A program made the position numbers and the translations under genes. Of a stretch of 64,000 nt of DNA, positions 36,577 to 46,763 are shown piece after piece. The stretch covers positions 39,743 through 103,742 of the forward strand of contig NZ_JRPD02000005.1 in assembly GCF_000765805.2 (NCBI RefSeq), given 5' to 3'. The notes beneath the pieces were generated by a model. The model had not been told where the DNA came from and did no database searches. It saw only the letters and a list, made by a program, of their open reading frames with translations. Numbering within the stretch: the first letter of the stretch is position 1; each line of letters opens with the position of its first letter. This DNA is from Helicobacter muridarum (GTDB taxonomy: Bacteria; Campylobacterota; Campylobacteria; Campylobacterales; Helicobacteraceae).

Positions 36577-38367
36577 ATGAAGAAAATACCACTTACATTT
36601 AAGATTCTATATATTGTATTTGCAATTACATTTTTTATTATCCTAGTTAAGATTTATGTATTATCAGTAGCAAAACATCAATATTACTATAAACTATCTG
36701 TTGATAATACAATAAAAACAGAGGTTATTGTACCAATAAGAGGACAAATCCTAGATAGGAATAATGAGCCATTAGCCATTAATGACTTAGGATTTAGTCT
36801 AGCACTAAAAAATAGACTAAAAAAAGAGCAATACCAAGAGGAAATTAACTTTATTATCTCATACATAGCCGACACAAACAGAGATGAACTAATAGAAAAA
36901 TATGAGAGATTCAATAGTCATTATAGACGTACTCCAGTAACTCTAATAGAATTTATCCCATACGCGCAAATGCAAATCATTTATGCCGCTATGATACAAA
37001 GAAACAATATAATCATTACTCCAACAACTAGACGATTCTATCCTTATAATACATCTGCATCTCATATTATTGGCTACATCGGTGCTAGCGATACAAGAGA
37101 TAGAGAAATAGAGCCTATTTCAAAATATACAAAAGTAATTGGCAAACAAGGCTTAGAGAAACAATACAACTCATTTTTACAAGGAAAGCTAGGCTATCGT
37201 AAGATTCAAGTAAATAACCTTAACCAACGGCTAAGACTAATTGAGGAAGTGCAGGCAACAAGCAACAATGATATAAACACTAGCCTTGATATGCGACTAC
37301 AAGAAAAGCTTGATTTAGTCTTTCAGAATCTAGAAGGCGCGGCAATCATAATGGATGCGAATAATGGTGAAATTTTAGCAGCAGGTAGCTATCCTGAATA
37401 CAACATAAATGACTTTATAGGTGGAATCTCGCACACAAAATATCAAGCATTGCTAAATAATCCATATAGACCCCTTATAAATAAGTTAATTAGTGGTCAA
37501 TATCCGCCAGGTTCTGTAACAAAAATGGGTATGGCATTGTCTTTTTTAGAGTTTGCAGATATTACAGAATCAACTATCATTCAAACTCCTCCTTTCATTG
37601 ATATAAATGGTCATAAATTCCGAGACTGGAAGGCAAGCGGACATGGTAGTGCTGACGTGTATAAAGCAATTAGAGAAAGTGTTGATGTGTATTTTTATAA
37701 ACTCTCCAAAGTAGTAGGCATTGATAATATGGCAGCAGTTATGTCCAAATTAGGCTTTGGTAAAAAAACAGGAGTAGATTTGCCATATGAAAATTCTGGA
37801 GTATTTCCTACCCCAGAATGGAAAATGAGATTTCATTCGCAACAATGGTATATAGGAGATACAATTACTACTTCAATAGGACAAGGCTCATTCCTAAGCA
37901 CACCTATACAAATAGCACGTTACACAGCACTACTTGCTTCTGGCAAAATGGTAACACCACACTTTGTAAAAGAACTAGGCGGGAATCCCGCAGACATCAA
38001 GGTTGAAAATGTTCTTTCAGATTTTGAAAAATCCAAGCTTCCGGCATTACGTTTGGGAATGTATCAAGTTTGCTCTGATCCATCTGGCACAGCTTATCGC
38101 ACAACAAGAGGGGCAAAAGTGAAGCTTGCTTGTAAAACAGGCACAGCCCAAATAGTAAAAATATCTCAAGATACAGTTAAACGTAAAAAAGAATTAGATA
38201 TGGATTATTGGCATAGATCACAAAGCTGGATAACTGCATTTTTGCCCTACGATAAACCTCAATATGTGATTACGATTTTAATAGAGCATGGCGGTAGCGG
38301 TGGGCGCGGTGGTCCGCTTTTGGTGCAACTTGCAAATGAAATGCAAAGGTTAGGCTATGTAAAATAA
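36577..38367 (+). CDS. mrdA: Penicillin-binding protein 2 (elongasome transpeptidase)
   Basis: Class B PBP cross-linking peptidoglycan during cell elongation. N-terminal membrane helix (about 9-29), PBP dimer/pedestal domain with VPIRGQILDRNNEPLA, then the transpeptidase domain with SxxK motif PPGSVTKMG, the SVD triad ESVDVYFY and KTG in ACKTGTAQI. 596 aa is normal. Translationally linked to the preceding membrane protein. Counterpart of H. pylori PBP2 (HP1565). Confidence 0.94.
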   Translation: MKKIPLTFKILYIVFAITFFIILVKIYVLSVAKHQYYYKLSVDNTIKTEVIVPIRGQILDRNNEPLAINDLGFSLALKNRLKKEQYQEEINFIISYIADTNRDELIEKYERFNSHYRRTPVTLIEFIPYAQMQIIYAAMIQRNNIIITPTTRRFYPYNTSASHIIGYIGASDTRDREIEPISKYTKVIGKQGLEKQYNSFLQGKLGYRKIQVNNLNQRLRLIEEVQATSNNDINTSLDMRLQEKLDLVFQNLEGAAIIMDANNGEILAAGSYPEYNINDFIGGISHTKYQALLNNPYRPLINKLISGQYPPGSVTKMGMALSFLEFADITESTIIQTPPFIDINGHKFRDWKASGHGSADVYKAIRESVDVYFYKLSKVVGIDNMAAVMSKLGFGKKTGVDLPYENSGVFPTPEWKMRFHSQQWYIGDTITTSIGQGSFLSTPIQIARYTALLASGKMVTPHFVKELGGNPADIKVENVLSDFEKSKLPALRLGMYQVCSDPSGTAYRTTRGAKVKLACKTGTAQIVKISQDTVKRKKELDMDYWHRSQSWITAFLPYDKPQYVITILIEHGGSGGRGGPLLVQLANEMQRLGYVK

Positions 38368-38566
38368 TATAGCTATTTGATATTGCTTCATTTATCAAGA
38401 CCTTTATTTAATAATTCCATTAACATATGGACTATAACACTTCAAATATTATTACAGTATTACTATATTCTTATCCCATCTTTTTTAGTTATTAGTTAAC
38501 ACATTTTATATATGCAATAAACTGCCTTTATAAAATATAGAAGCAAAGAAAATAAGTTATTAAACA

Positions 38567-39088
38567 TTATAAACTATTAATTGATCTTAGATTCAAAATA
38601 GCAGCAATATATACAATAAATGCCGGAAATATCATAAATCCAATAATAAATGTCCTAGTGCTAGAATATTCTACTATATTGCTAAATTTCAAAATACAAA
38701 ATCCAATAATAGAGCAAATAATAAAACAATAAAAGCTGTTTATAAATAAATGCTCGCCACTTACTTTTGTAAAAATATCCAAATATTTAAACACAAGAAA
38801 TAGCAAAAACAAAGCTAGAATCATAACTACAAGAGCATTTATCTCATATGATTGCAAATAATGCAAAGAGCAACCTATAGCCATCATAGCAATGTAATAC
38901 CTACAAAGTGGACTACTTGCAATTTTATCCATAAGCCATAAGCCAACAGCAAAGATAACATGACCAACCATAGACATATAAAACAACAAATTCCATGAAT
39001 CTTGAATAAAGAAAACTTCAAGCACAGAAGCTATAATGACAATAGTCATTCCTGTAATGAATAACGTCTTAATAGTTTTAAGGCTCAT
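38567..39088 (-). CDS. Polytopic membrane protein of unknown function
   Basis: 173 aa from ATG 39088 (GGAAATG just upstream); the longer open frame to 39217 overlaps hslU and encodes unlikely sequence. Five hydrophobic helices separated by short loops, ending SINSL. Not recognised. It lies 20 bp downstream of hslU, so it is probably read in the same transcript. Confidence 0.6.
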   Translation of the reverse strand: MSLKTIKTLFITGMTIVIIASVLEVFFIQDSWNLLFYMSMVGHVIFAVGLWLMDKIASSPLCRYYIAMMAIGCSLHYLQSYEINALVVMILALFLLFLVFKYLDIFTKVSGEHLFINSFYCFIICSIIGFCILKFSNIVEYSSTRTFIIGFMIFPAFIVYIAAILNLRSINSL

Positions 39089-39108
39089 GACATTTCCAAT
39101 ATGGTTAA

Positions 39109-40446
39109 TTACAAAATAAAGCGAGCTAAATCCACGTTTTCTACAAGATCTTGAAGTTTTTCCTCCACCATCTGTTTTGTGATAGTAACTCTCTGTCCTG
39201 AATAATCTTCTGCACAAAAGCTAATATCTTCTAAAACACGTTCAATAGTAGTATGCAATCTTCTAGCACCAATATCTTCAGTTTTTTCATTTGCATAAGA
39301 AGATAGGGTGCTAATAGATTTTAATGCAGACTCCTCAAATTCAAGCGTAATATTTTCCACAGAAAGAAGTGCTTGATATTGACGAATAATTGAATTCTTA
39401 GTTTTTGTAAGGATTTGATACAAAGCATCTTCATCTAAAGTTTGCAACTCCACGCGTAAAGGGAATCTACCCTGTAACTCTGGAATTAGATCACTAGGCT
39501 TGCTAAAATGAAAAGCTCCTGCTGCAATAAATAATATATGATCAGTGCGAATCTGTCCATATCGAGTATTCACCACACTTCCCTCCACAATGGGCAATAA
39601 ATCTCTCTGAACTCCCTCTTTGCTTGGATCCTGCTTATTGGAATCTTTTGATGACACAGCTACTTTATCTATCTCATCAATAAATATAATGCCACTTTGC
39701 TCAGCTAACTTTAATGCCTCTGCTTTTATCGCTTCAGAATCAAGTATAGCATTCTCTGCTTCAACCTGTAATGATTCTTTTGCTTCTTTAATAGTAAGCT
39801 CACGTTTAACTTTATCGCTCTTGGAATTTAAGGCTTTCATTAGAGATTCTTGCACCTTAAGTAATTCACCTGGCAGTCCATCATCTACCCTTGTCTCTTG
39901 CTTAGCAATATCAACGGTAATCTTGATAGAATCCATCTTACCGTCTGCTACTTTTTGCTTCATCTTCTCAAAGCTCTCATTATACTCTTGCTTCTTATCC
40001 TCACTAACACTTGATGGTAAAGGAGGCAAAAGTCTTTGTGTAATTTTTGTAAGTATATAATCCTGTATCACATCGCTTGATTCTTCTCTTTTTTTATGTT
40101 GCAACAGGTTGATGCTAGCATTAACTAAATCTCGAACCATAGATTCTACATCTCTACCGACAAATCCTACTTCTGTATATTTACTAGCCTCAACCTTGAC
40201 AAATGGAAGTCCCATTATTTTTGCCATGCGTCTTGCAATTTCTGTTTTTCCAACACCTGTTGAGCCTATCATTAGAATATTTTTTGGTGTTACCTCATCT
40301 TGTATATCAACTGGTAGCTGAAGTCTACGATAACGATTTCTAAGCGCGATTGCAACAGATTTCTTTGCGTCATGCTGACCTATAATATATTCATCAAGAT
40401 ATGCAACAATTTGCCTTGGCGTTTGAGTAAATAGGCTTTCATTCAT
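39109..40446 (-). CDS. hslU: ATP-dependent protease ATPase subunit HslU
   Basis: AAA+ unfoldase of the HslUV protease. Walker [16 protein letters not shown], Walker [10 protein letters not shown], the N-domain start [21 protein letters not shown], the pore-loop region [12 protein letters not shown], sensor and arginine-finger segments ([23 protein letters not shown]) and the C-terminal VDLARFIL that docks into HslV. 445 aa. It overlaps the hslV stop by 4 bp (ATGA), so translation is coupled. Confidence 0.96.
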   Translation of the reverse strand: MNESLFTQTPRQIVAYLDEYIIGQHDAKKSVAIALRNRYRRLQLPVDIQDEVTPKNILMIGSTGVGKTEIARRMAKIMGLPFVKVEASKYTEVGFVGRDVESMVRDLVNASINLLQHKKREESSDVIQDYILTKITQRLLPPLPSSVSEDKKQEYNESFEKMKQKVADGKMDSIKITVDIAKQETRVDDGLPGELLKVQESLMKALNSKSDKVKRELTIKEAKESLQVEAENAILDSEAIKAEALKLAEQSGIIFIDEIDKVAVSSKDSNKQDPSKEGVQRDLLPIVEGSVVNTRYGQIRTDHILFIAAGAFHFSKPSDLIPELQGRFPLRVELQTLDEDALYQILTKTKNSIIRQYQALLSVENITLEFEESALKSISTLSSYANEKTEDIGARRLHTTIERVLEDISFCAEDYSGQRVTITKQMVEEKLQDLVENVDLARFIL

Positions 40447-40991
40447 TGTGTAACCTCCAAAATCCTAATATTTGTATTAGTATAAATACAAATCTCACCT
40501 GCAATTTGCAATGACTGTAAAACTATATCATTTGGTTGCATATTAGAGAATCTATCAAGAGCTCTTGCTGCGCTCAAAGCATAATTGCCACCACTACCAA
40601 TAGCGGCTATTTTGCCATCCTCTGGCTCCACTACATCACCTGTGCCACTTAGGATATAAATATTCTTAGAATCCAAAACTATCATCATAGCCTCCAATCT
40701 GCGCAAATATTTATCTTTGCGCCATTCCTTGCTAAACTCTAACACAGACTTTAGCAAATCACCCTTTTTACCTTCTAAAATCCTCTCAAATATATCAAAT
40801 AGGCTAAAAGCATCGGCTGTACTACCAGCAAACCCGCTCAAAATTTTACCGCCATATAAAGAACGAATTTTATTAGCATTGCCTTTCATAATACAATTAC
40901 CAAAGCTAACTTGCCCATCACCACCTATTACGCCATAGGGCTTATTATTCTTTGTTCCAACATAGCCAAGTATGGTTGTCGCATGAAACAT
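40443..40991 (-). CDS. hslV: ATP-dependent protease proteolytic subunit HslV
   Basis: Proteasome-like threonine peptidase. The active-site Thr is in [11 protein letters not shown], exposed after removal of the short N-terminal leader. [35 protein letters not shown] and [16 protein letters not shown] are family signatures. 182 aa. First gene of hslVU. Confidence 0.96.
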   Translation of the reverse strand: MFHATTILGYVGTKNNKPYGVIGGDGQVSFGNCIMKGNANKIRSLYGGKILSGFAGSTADAFSLFDIFERILEGKKGDLLKSVLEFSKEWRKDKYLRRLEAMMIVLDSKNIYILSGTGDVVEPEDGKIAAIGSGGNYALSAARALDRFSNMQPNDIVLQSLQIAGEICIYTNTNIRILEVTQ

Positions 40992-41263
40992 TTATCTTTC
41001 CTTAAAGTAAGCGGAGTTATCAAGATGAGAATTATATCTTAATTTAACATTAGTTTTACTAAGAGTCTAATCTACAACCTCCACGCGCCGCACAAACCTA
41101 AAAATCCCATAATTCCTATAAATATATTTCATTACCTTAAGCCAAACTAAAGACTGCTGTTAGCTTCAATAACACATTTATAGGCAATCTAAAAAAGATT
41201 CTAATTATACCTTTGACTTATATACATTGACCAATAATAGAATCTAACCATAAGTTTTTATTG

Positions 41264-42124
41264 CTAATTGCTCTTAGAGCTATCTAATGTTCGCTCTATT
41301 AGCCCATATGGTAAGCGTAAAGACTCTATAATTATTTTCTCAATTCTTCTTTGTTCTCCAAAATCACTCTCATGATTAAAGCCTAGCAAATGCAACAAAG
41401 CATGCACGAATAAAATACAAACTTCAGTATGGACATTATGACCTAATAAATCTGATTGATTAAGTGCTTCTTGAGTATTAATGACAATACTGCCTAAACA
41501 TTGAGTAGGTTGATAATCAACTTCTAATTTAGAATCCAATGATTTTATGACACTTTGCTTATTGCTTAGCTTAGTAATTGGCTGCATCGATATATTTGAA
41601 ATTACATAACTATTTATAATATGTGAAATTTTACAAAATGGCATTACATAGAGAGGAAAGCTAAGCACGTCAGTGCTATAGTCCCTTTGTAAATATTCTC
41701 TATTAAGCTCTCTAATGCCCATATTATCTACAAGAATAAACTCGACAAATACATTTTCAATAATGCTTAAATCACGCTTAGATATAAAGTATTGCAAATA
41801 TCTTACATGAGTTTCATCTATGAATTCATTATAAGCTTTATCTGTAGATTCTGCAAAAAATATAGAATCTAGACTAATATTATTAGTTTTATTAGAATCA
41901 AATATCGCATGGAAAAGATTCACTAAAATATATTCCGATATGATGCCAAAATACGTCTTATAGCATATATCAAGGTTAATATCTTTAAATATATCATTAT
42001 AAATAGAATCACCAAGCATTTTATCATCAATTAAAGTTTGCAAATTCTTAGGGAATCTAGCCCAAGAATTAACAATATCACTTTTTTGTAAAAAATTGCT
42101 TTGATCAATAAAATCTATTTGCAT
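41264..42124 (-). CDS. ybeY: Endoribonuclease YbeY with long N-terminal region
   Basis: Single-strand RNase involved in 16S rRNA 3'-end maturation and ribosome quality control. The zinc site is in the C-terminal motif HALLHLLGFNHESD (three His), preceded by DNMGIRELNREYLQRDYSTDVLSFPL. The protein is 286 aa, about twice the common length; roughly the first 100 residues and a 40-residue insert before the His motif are extra. It overlaps the murB stop by 10 bp. Confidence 0.88.
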   Translation of the reverse strand: MQIDFIDQSNFLQKSDIVNSWARFPKNLQTLIDDKMLGDSIYNDIFKDINLDICYKTYFGIISEYILVNLFHAIFDSNKTNNISLDSIFFAESTDKAYNEFIDETHVRYLQYFISKRDLSIIENVFVEFILVDNMGIRELNREYLQRDYSTDVLSFPLYVMPFCKISHIINSYVISNISMQPITKLSNKQSVIKSLDSKLEVDYQPTQCLGSIVINTQEALNQSDLLGHNVHTEVCILFVHALLHLLGFNHESDFGEQRRIEKIIIESLRLPYGLIERTLDSSKSN

Positions 42125-43095
42125 ATCTTAACCTCGCACTCAAGCACAACTCCAAATTCCTCATATACGCGTTTTTTTGCTAGTTCTATCAATGCTAGAG
42201 CATCTTCAAATCTCGCTTGTCCAAGATTAACAAGGAAGTTAGCATGTTTCTGACTAAATCCCACATCACCAATGCGAAAGCCCTTTAGTCCAACCAACTC
42301 CAATAACCTACCTGCATAGTCATTTAGCGGATTCTTAAAACAACTGCCACAACTAGGATTATTTGGGTGAGATTTGCGCATTAGAGAAAACATATTAAGC
42401 AAATGCCACCTAAATCCTTCTAATTTATGGAATCTAACTGCAAATATCACGCCACTAGAATCTCGCCCTCTATAATGAAGACTAGCTTGCTCTAAATTAA
42501 CCCAAATACCATTAATATTTAGCTCTGATATGCAATCTTTCATCTCATAGCTCTTCATGCCAGCATTCATATTACATAAAGCACCAACATTGCCCGGTAA
42601 ACTCCTAAGAAATTCAAGTCCGCTTAAATTGTGTCTCTTGAAATATAAAAATGCTTGCAAACTATTTACACTAGCTCCCATTTCAACATATTCACCTAAA
42701 TCAGATATATAGTTAAAGCTACTGCCCAATACGGCTAAATTACTAGCATTTGGTGATACTAAAAGATTATTAGCCCTACCTATTATATACAGCATCTTAT
42801 CTTGACATACAAGGCTAGAAGAAAATATAGATTGCTTTTTAACTGTATTCAACACATCTAAAGAATCAAAGATATTTGGTATATACAAGGATAGATTCTG
42901 AAATAGCTTAGGAGCAGCATTAACAAGGCAATCACTTAAATTGGCTTTTACTTTAATAGGCATATTAGATGCAATATGATCATTATATGGGACAAGACTA
43001 GCAGCCATATCTTTCATATCTATAACATGCACAAGGACATTAGAACCAATCTTAATACTTGAATATCGCTTAAAGTCTATAGCTGTTTGCTGCAT
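42115..43095 (-). CDS. murB: UDP-N-acetylenolpyruvoylglucosamine reductase
   Basis: FAD-dependent reductase of the second step of peptidoglycan precursor synthesis. FAD-binding segment GLEFLRSLPGNVGALCNMNAGMKSYEMKD, conserved Arg/Tyr strand LHYRGRDSSGVIFAVRF and the C-terminal catalytic loop NPSCGSCFKNP...AGRLLELVGLKG, with HANFLVNLG. 326 aa, longer than the H. pylori protein because of inserts before the FAD loop. Adjacent to fliQ as in HP1418-HP1419. Confidence 0.94.
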   Translation of the reverse strand: MQQTAIDFKRYSSIKIGSNVLVHVIDMKDMAASLVPYNDHIASNMPIKVKANLSDCLVNAAPKLFQNLSLYIPNIFDSLDVLNTVKKQSIFSSSLVCQDKMLYIIGRANNLLVSPNASNLAVLGSSFNYISDLGEYVEMGASVNSLQAFLYFKRHNLSGLEFLRSLPGNVGALCNMNAGMKSYEMKDCISELNINGIWVNLEQASLHYRGRDSSGVIFAVRFHKLEGFRWHLLNMFSLMRKSHPNNPSCGSCFKNPLNDYAGRLLELVGLKGFRIGDVGFSQKHANFLVNLGQARFEDALALIELAKKRVYEEFGVVLECEVKICK

Positions 43096-43117
43096 ATTCT
43101 GCGTTATTGTAGAAACT

Positions 43118-43384
43118 TTAAGATATGATCTTTGGAATCATATTAATAACTAACTTAGTAAAATCCATGAGCATATTAAGCATCCATGGCATAGTAAAGA
43201 TAATCATAGCAATAACAGCTAAAATCTTTGGGACAAATGACAAGGTCATTTCATTGATCTGTGTTGTAGCTTGAAAAATGCTAATCAAAAGCCCCATAAT
43301 CAGAGCAACAAATAACACAGGCAAAGAAAGAAACAAAGTGATTTTATAGGTCTGGATAGCAAGAGACATAAGTTGCTGTTCCAT
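43118..43384 (-). CDS. fliQ: Flagellar export apparatus protein FliQ
   Basis: Two-helix membrane subunit of the flagellar type III export gate. 88 aa with helices at about 14-38 and 53-75 and family motifs LFLSLPVLFVALIMGLLISIFQATTQINE and LSFVPKILAVI. Lies 22 bp upstream of murB. Confidence 0.94.
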   Translation of the reverse strand: MEQQLMSLAIQTYKITLFLSLPVLFVALIMGLLISIFQATTQINEMTLSFVPKILAVIAMIIFTMPWMLNMLMDFTKLVINMIPKIIS

Positions 43385-43570
43385 TTATACCCCTTAATGA
43401 AATTATGTGAATCTAGCAAGCATAAAACAAAACCCGAATAATAAAAATCCAATTATAGCTTTTTTATAGCATGTTATTACATAGAATCTAATCAATATAA
43501 AAAGTCAATCTATAAGGTAATATCAAAAGATTACAAAAAAATGAAATTCCATAATATAAGCAAAATAAGG

Positions 43571-44398
43571 TTATTTAGTTATTGATTTCTTTACAATAGG
43601 TTTCTTTACTGCTGGCTTTTTAAGGCTAGGTTTCTTATTGCTATCTTTATCATTAGAGCTTTTAGCATTCTCACCTAATTTACTATTACTGTTAGAATCC
43701 TCCATAGCCTGCAATAAGCGCAACGAATCCTCTAACTCTTGTTTCTTTCTAGCCTCTGCAACAAATGAAGGCTCAATTAAAATCCTGCCTGCTTGTTCAT
43801 TATAATGCTTACGCCATTTATTTTGAAACTCTATATTATCACTTGAAAAATAATCAATCCATGCCTCTTCACAAATATACTTATTAACTAGATTCAAATT
43901 TGGTCTAGGCATAGTAAAGCCATTTTTCATATTTGCCCTTATACAATAAATCTGCCCTTCCATTGGAGTAAAGAGTATATAAGAAGTTGATTCTGTATGA
44001 GCACTAATTGCAACAGTATGTCCAGCCCAAATATCTGCAAAAAATGTTCTGCCATTCATGACATAGCCTAGTGAATCTTGGTAGTTTTGATAATTTGGTC
44101 TACCTTTTTTGTCTGTTTTTGGATTATACTCTATACGTATAGTATAGCCTAGATACGATCCAACTAAGCCATTATCACGATAAACATATATTCTTGATTT
44201 TCCTTGTGGTGGATCTTGCAGAACATAACTACCATCGCTAATAAATCCAGCCTTTTTGCTATCTTGCAATGTTAAAAGTTGCTTATTAACATGGCACGCT
44301 ATAAACATTATAACAAAGCATGACAAAATCAAATATCTAGCAATAATACCAAAACAGCTTGGCATAGAGAGATAGAGAACATAATATATACTTTTCAT
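43571..44398 (-). CDS. Predicted lipoprotein with DUF2846-like domain and Lys-Pro tail
   Basis: 275 aa. Hydrophobic N-terminus with a lipoprotein-like FIAC motif near residue 35. The body (about 50-170) follows a DUF2846-like pattern: RIYVYRDNGLVGSYLGYTIRI, FFADIWAGHTVAIS, SYILFTPMEGQIYCIR. The C-terminus is basic and repetitive, with four KKP/KKS units at 3-5 residue spacing. Function unknown; export to the periplasm or outer membrane is likely. It starts 10 bp after the preceding gene stops. Confidence 0.6.
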   Translation of the reverse strand: MKSIYYVLYLSMPSCFGIIARYLILSCFVIMFIACHVNKQLLTLQDSKKAGFISDGSYVLQDPPQGKSRIYVYRDNGLVGSYLGYTIRIEYNPKTDKKGRPNYQNYQDSLGYVMNGRTFFADIWAGHTVAISAHTESTSYILFTPMEGQIYCIRANMKNGFTMPRPNLNLVNKYICEEAWIDYFSSDNIEFQNKWRKHYNEQAGRILIEPSFVAEARKKQELEDSLRLLQAMEDSNSNSKLGENAKSSNDKDSNKKPSLKKPAVKKPIVKKSITK

Positions 44399-44408
44399 TA
44401 TTTACTAT

Positions 44409-44939
44409 TTATTTCTGGGTATTTAAAGTATCATATATCTTTCTTGAAAGCTCATTAAATAAAATTTCAATTTGCTCGCTTAATTCCGGACTAGTGTTCT
44501 TTAATAGCTCGCGCATTTTTTCATTTTTTATGGATTCTATAAGGTCATTTTGTGATTCTTTTTTTTCATGGGATAAAGATTGCTTTATATTATTCTGCCT
44601 TGTTATCATCTTATTCTCATTTTGATTTATATGTTGTAAACGTTTATGAAATATACTTGCCTGCTTTGCATTCACTTGATTATAAAAATCATGAAGCTGT
44701 GTAAACATCTCATGAACACTACAAGGCACATACAAATCTTTACCAATTAGGCAAATAGGCTTGTCATATTCTGTAACTAAATCATCAATATCAGTAATAA
44801 TAAAGTCAGACTCATCGGCAATACTTAGGTGTCCCTTGAGATAGAATCCTAGCGAAATAGATAAAAAGATATTCTCACAATGTAAATATATGCTAACATC
44901 TTCTTCGCTATTTAAATTGCGCCCTTGCAAATCAATCAT
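44409..44939 (-). CDS. Conserved protein of unknown function downstream of truA
   Basis: 176 aa, soluble. The N-terminal half is compact and strand-rich (SIYLHCENIFLSISLGFYLKGHL, DFIITDIDDLV, PICLIGKDLYVPC); the C-terminal half is helical, polar and probably coiled (NQNENKMITRQNNIKQ...NELSRKIYDTL). I do not recognise it. It sits 16 bp after truA. Confidence 0.55.
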   Translation of the reverse strand: MIDLQGRNLNSEEDVSIYLHCENIFLSISLGFYLKGHLSIADESDFIITDIDDLVTEYDKPICLIGKDLYVPCSVHEMFTQLHDFYNQVNAKQASIFHKRLQHINQNENKMITRQNNIKQSLSHEKKESQNDLIESIKNEKMRELLKNTSPELSEQIEILFNELSRKIYDTLNTQK

Positions 44940-44955
44940 ACTTATCCTTATCAGC

Positions 44956-45735
44956 CTAGTAAATAACTTTAGTTAGATATAAACCGCAAGCTGGAACTAA
45001 CTTACGTACACATCTTCTATCTTGTAAATCCATATTATTTGAAATCTGGTTTATAATATCTCTTAAGCGAATTTTATTTAAACTAACATATATACAAGCC
45101 TGTAATATCAAACGCACTTGAGAACGCAAAAATCCATTTGCTCCAATATGTGCTACGAGGCAAGATATATTATGAATCTTAGCAGGAAAAATATTTGCTT
45201 TGATAATTTCTCTAACGCAATGCTTGGTATAGCTTCCACTCTTTTTAAAAAGAGTAAAGTCATGCTCACCCATGAATTGTAATAATGCCAACTTTAATAA
45301 ATTCACATCACCATAATCTAGCCTAGCAATATAATTTGTATAAAATGGTAAGATATCTTCCTTAGTAAAAATATACTTATAAAATCTAGCCTTAGCATCA
45401 AATCTAGCATGAAAAGTATAGCCCACTTCATAAATCTGTTTTATTAGCACAAATGGATAAAGCCTATCATTAAGTAATTTTCTCATTTTGGATAAAGACA
45501 TATATAAATTAGCATGAAAATTGATAACTTGATATGTAGCATGCACCCCCCTATCAGTGCGTCCACTACCAATAATATAAGTAGAGATTCCAATATTCCT
45601 TAAAGCATTCTCAAAGAATTCAACAACAGTTACAATATCTGTATCTTTGCGATTCTGCCTTGCAAAACCATAAAACTTAGAGCCATCATAAGCAATTATA
45701 CATGCAATATTCCTACGTAAGATACTACAACTCAT
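44956..45735 (-). CDS. truA: tRNA pseudouridine synthase A
   Basis: Makes pseudouridine at positions 38-40 of tRNA anticodon arms. The catalytic Asp is in IGSGRTDRGVHA, with IAYDGSKFYGFARQ at the N-terminus, FHARFDAKARFYKY and FLRSQVRLI near the C-terminus. 259 aa is normal. Follows lptF by 8 bp, as I recall for HP0361-HP0362. Confidence 0.95.
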   Translation of the reverse strand: MSCSILRRNIACIIAYDGSKFYGFARQNRKDTDIVTVVEFFENALRNIGISTYIIGSGRTDRGVHATYQVINFHANLYMSLSKMRKLLNDRLYPFVLIKQIYEVGYTFHARFDAKARFYKYIFTKEDILPFYTNYIARLDYGDVNLLKLALLQFMGEHDFTLFKKSGSYTKHCVREIIKANIFPAKIHNISCLVAHIGANGFLRSQVRLILQACIYVSLNKIRLRDIINQISNNMDLQDRRCVRKLVPACGLYLTKVIY

Positions 45736-45743
45736 GCTAAAAC

Positions 45744-46763
45744 CTAATAAAATCTCTTAATGCGAGAAACATAATAATATCTACCTACAATTAGCCATAT
45801 AATAGGCAAAAAAAGGCAAGCTAACTGGAGTTTAACAGATAATATATACATGATTATCAAATATAAACCACCACTAACAATAACATAAGAATAGGCAAAA
45901 TTCTTTTGGAATCTAGGATTACGTATGCCAAAAAATAGTATAAAAAATATACTAGCAACAGGAAAAAAAGAGATAGAAATAGCTTGCACTAAGGCTCTCA
46001 AACGACCATAATCTCCCCTTAGCGCAGGAAGCCAATACTCATATATATTATCTGAACTAAACTTGGGATCAGCAAGCGTATTTCGAACAATCATAGAATC
46101 AAAATGAATCTTTTGCATACCTTCACTATTACCAATATATGAATTTCCATCACGTAATAATAACTCTAAGACACCATTCTTATTTAAGATCTCACCCTCC
46201 CTTGCTACTACAAAACTCTTTTTAGAACCTGCTACATTGTTGGAATAAAGCACCAGTCCCTTATATATACCCTCCTCTTTTTCATCAATGTAAACTAGCC
46301 AATCACCAATCTTTTGTCCAAAATCACCAGGCTTTAAGTTAATATCTATTATATTTTTTTTATATCCTATAAAATCACGATATGCATTCTTAGATAGTGG
46401 CATCATAACGAAAGAAAACATCAATAGCACAAAAGTTACCATAATTGATAAAGGTAATAAGATTCTTATAATGCTTGCAGGAGAAACACCAAGTGAAAAG
46501 AAAACTAACATTTCAGAATCATACGAAAGCCTACTTAACCCTAATATACATGCTGCATAAAAAGTAATAGCTATAACAAAAAACACATTACCCGGTATGC
46601 CATATAGATAGAGCAATAATAAATCAAATGCACTAATCTTAATGCCATTTGTAAGTACAGAGATATTTAATAGCAAAACAATTGAAGATATAAAAAATAA
46701 CACAAAGAAAAATGGAAAAAACATCTCTCCTACAGCCTGCAATATATACTTCTTAAGCAACAT
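45744..46763 (-). CDS. lptF: LptF/LptG family permease
   Basis: Inner-membrane permease of the LPS export ABC transporter (YjgP/YjgQ family). Six helices: three N-terminal (about 12-32, 54-74, 98-120), a periplasmic jellyroll-like domain (about 130-245, with DWLVYIDEKEEGIYKGLVLY), then three C-terminal. LGVSPASIIRILLP is a typical coupling segment. 339 aa. LptF rather than LptG is a best guess. The start overlaps the upstream gene by 11 bp. Confidence 0.8.
   Translation of the reverse strand: MLLKKYILQAVGEMFFPFFFVLFFISSIVLLLNISVLTNGIKISAFDLLLLYLYGIPGNVFFVIAITFYAACILGLSRLSYDSEMLVFFSLGVSPASIIRILLPLSIMVTFVLLMFSFVMMPLSKNAYRDFIGYKKNIIDINLKPGDFGQKIGDWLVYIDEKEEGIYKGLVLYSNNVAGSKKSFVVAREGEILNKNGVLELLLRDGNSYIGNSEGMQKIHFDSMIVRNTLADPKFSSDNIYEYWLPALRGDYGRLRALVQAISISFFPVASIFFILFFGIRNPRFQKNFAYSYVIVSGGLYLIIMYILSVKLQLACLFLPIIWLIVGRYYYVSRIKRFY

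Noticed and set aside
38567..39217. Longer version of the membrane protein starting inside hslU
   Set aside because: The first 43 codons overlap the hslU 3' end and encode an unlikely Arg/Gly-rich peptide; ATG 39088 with an SD is better.
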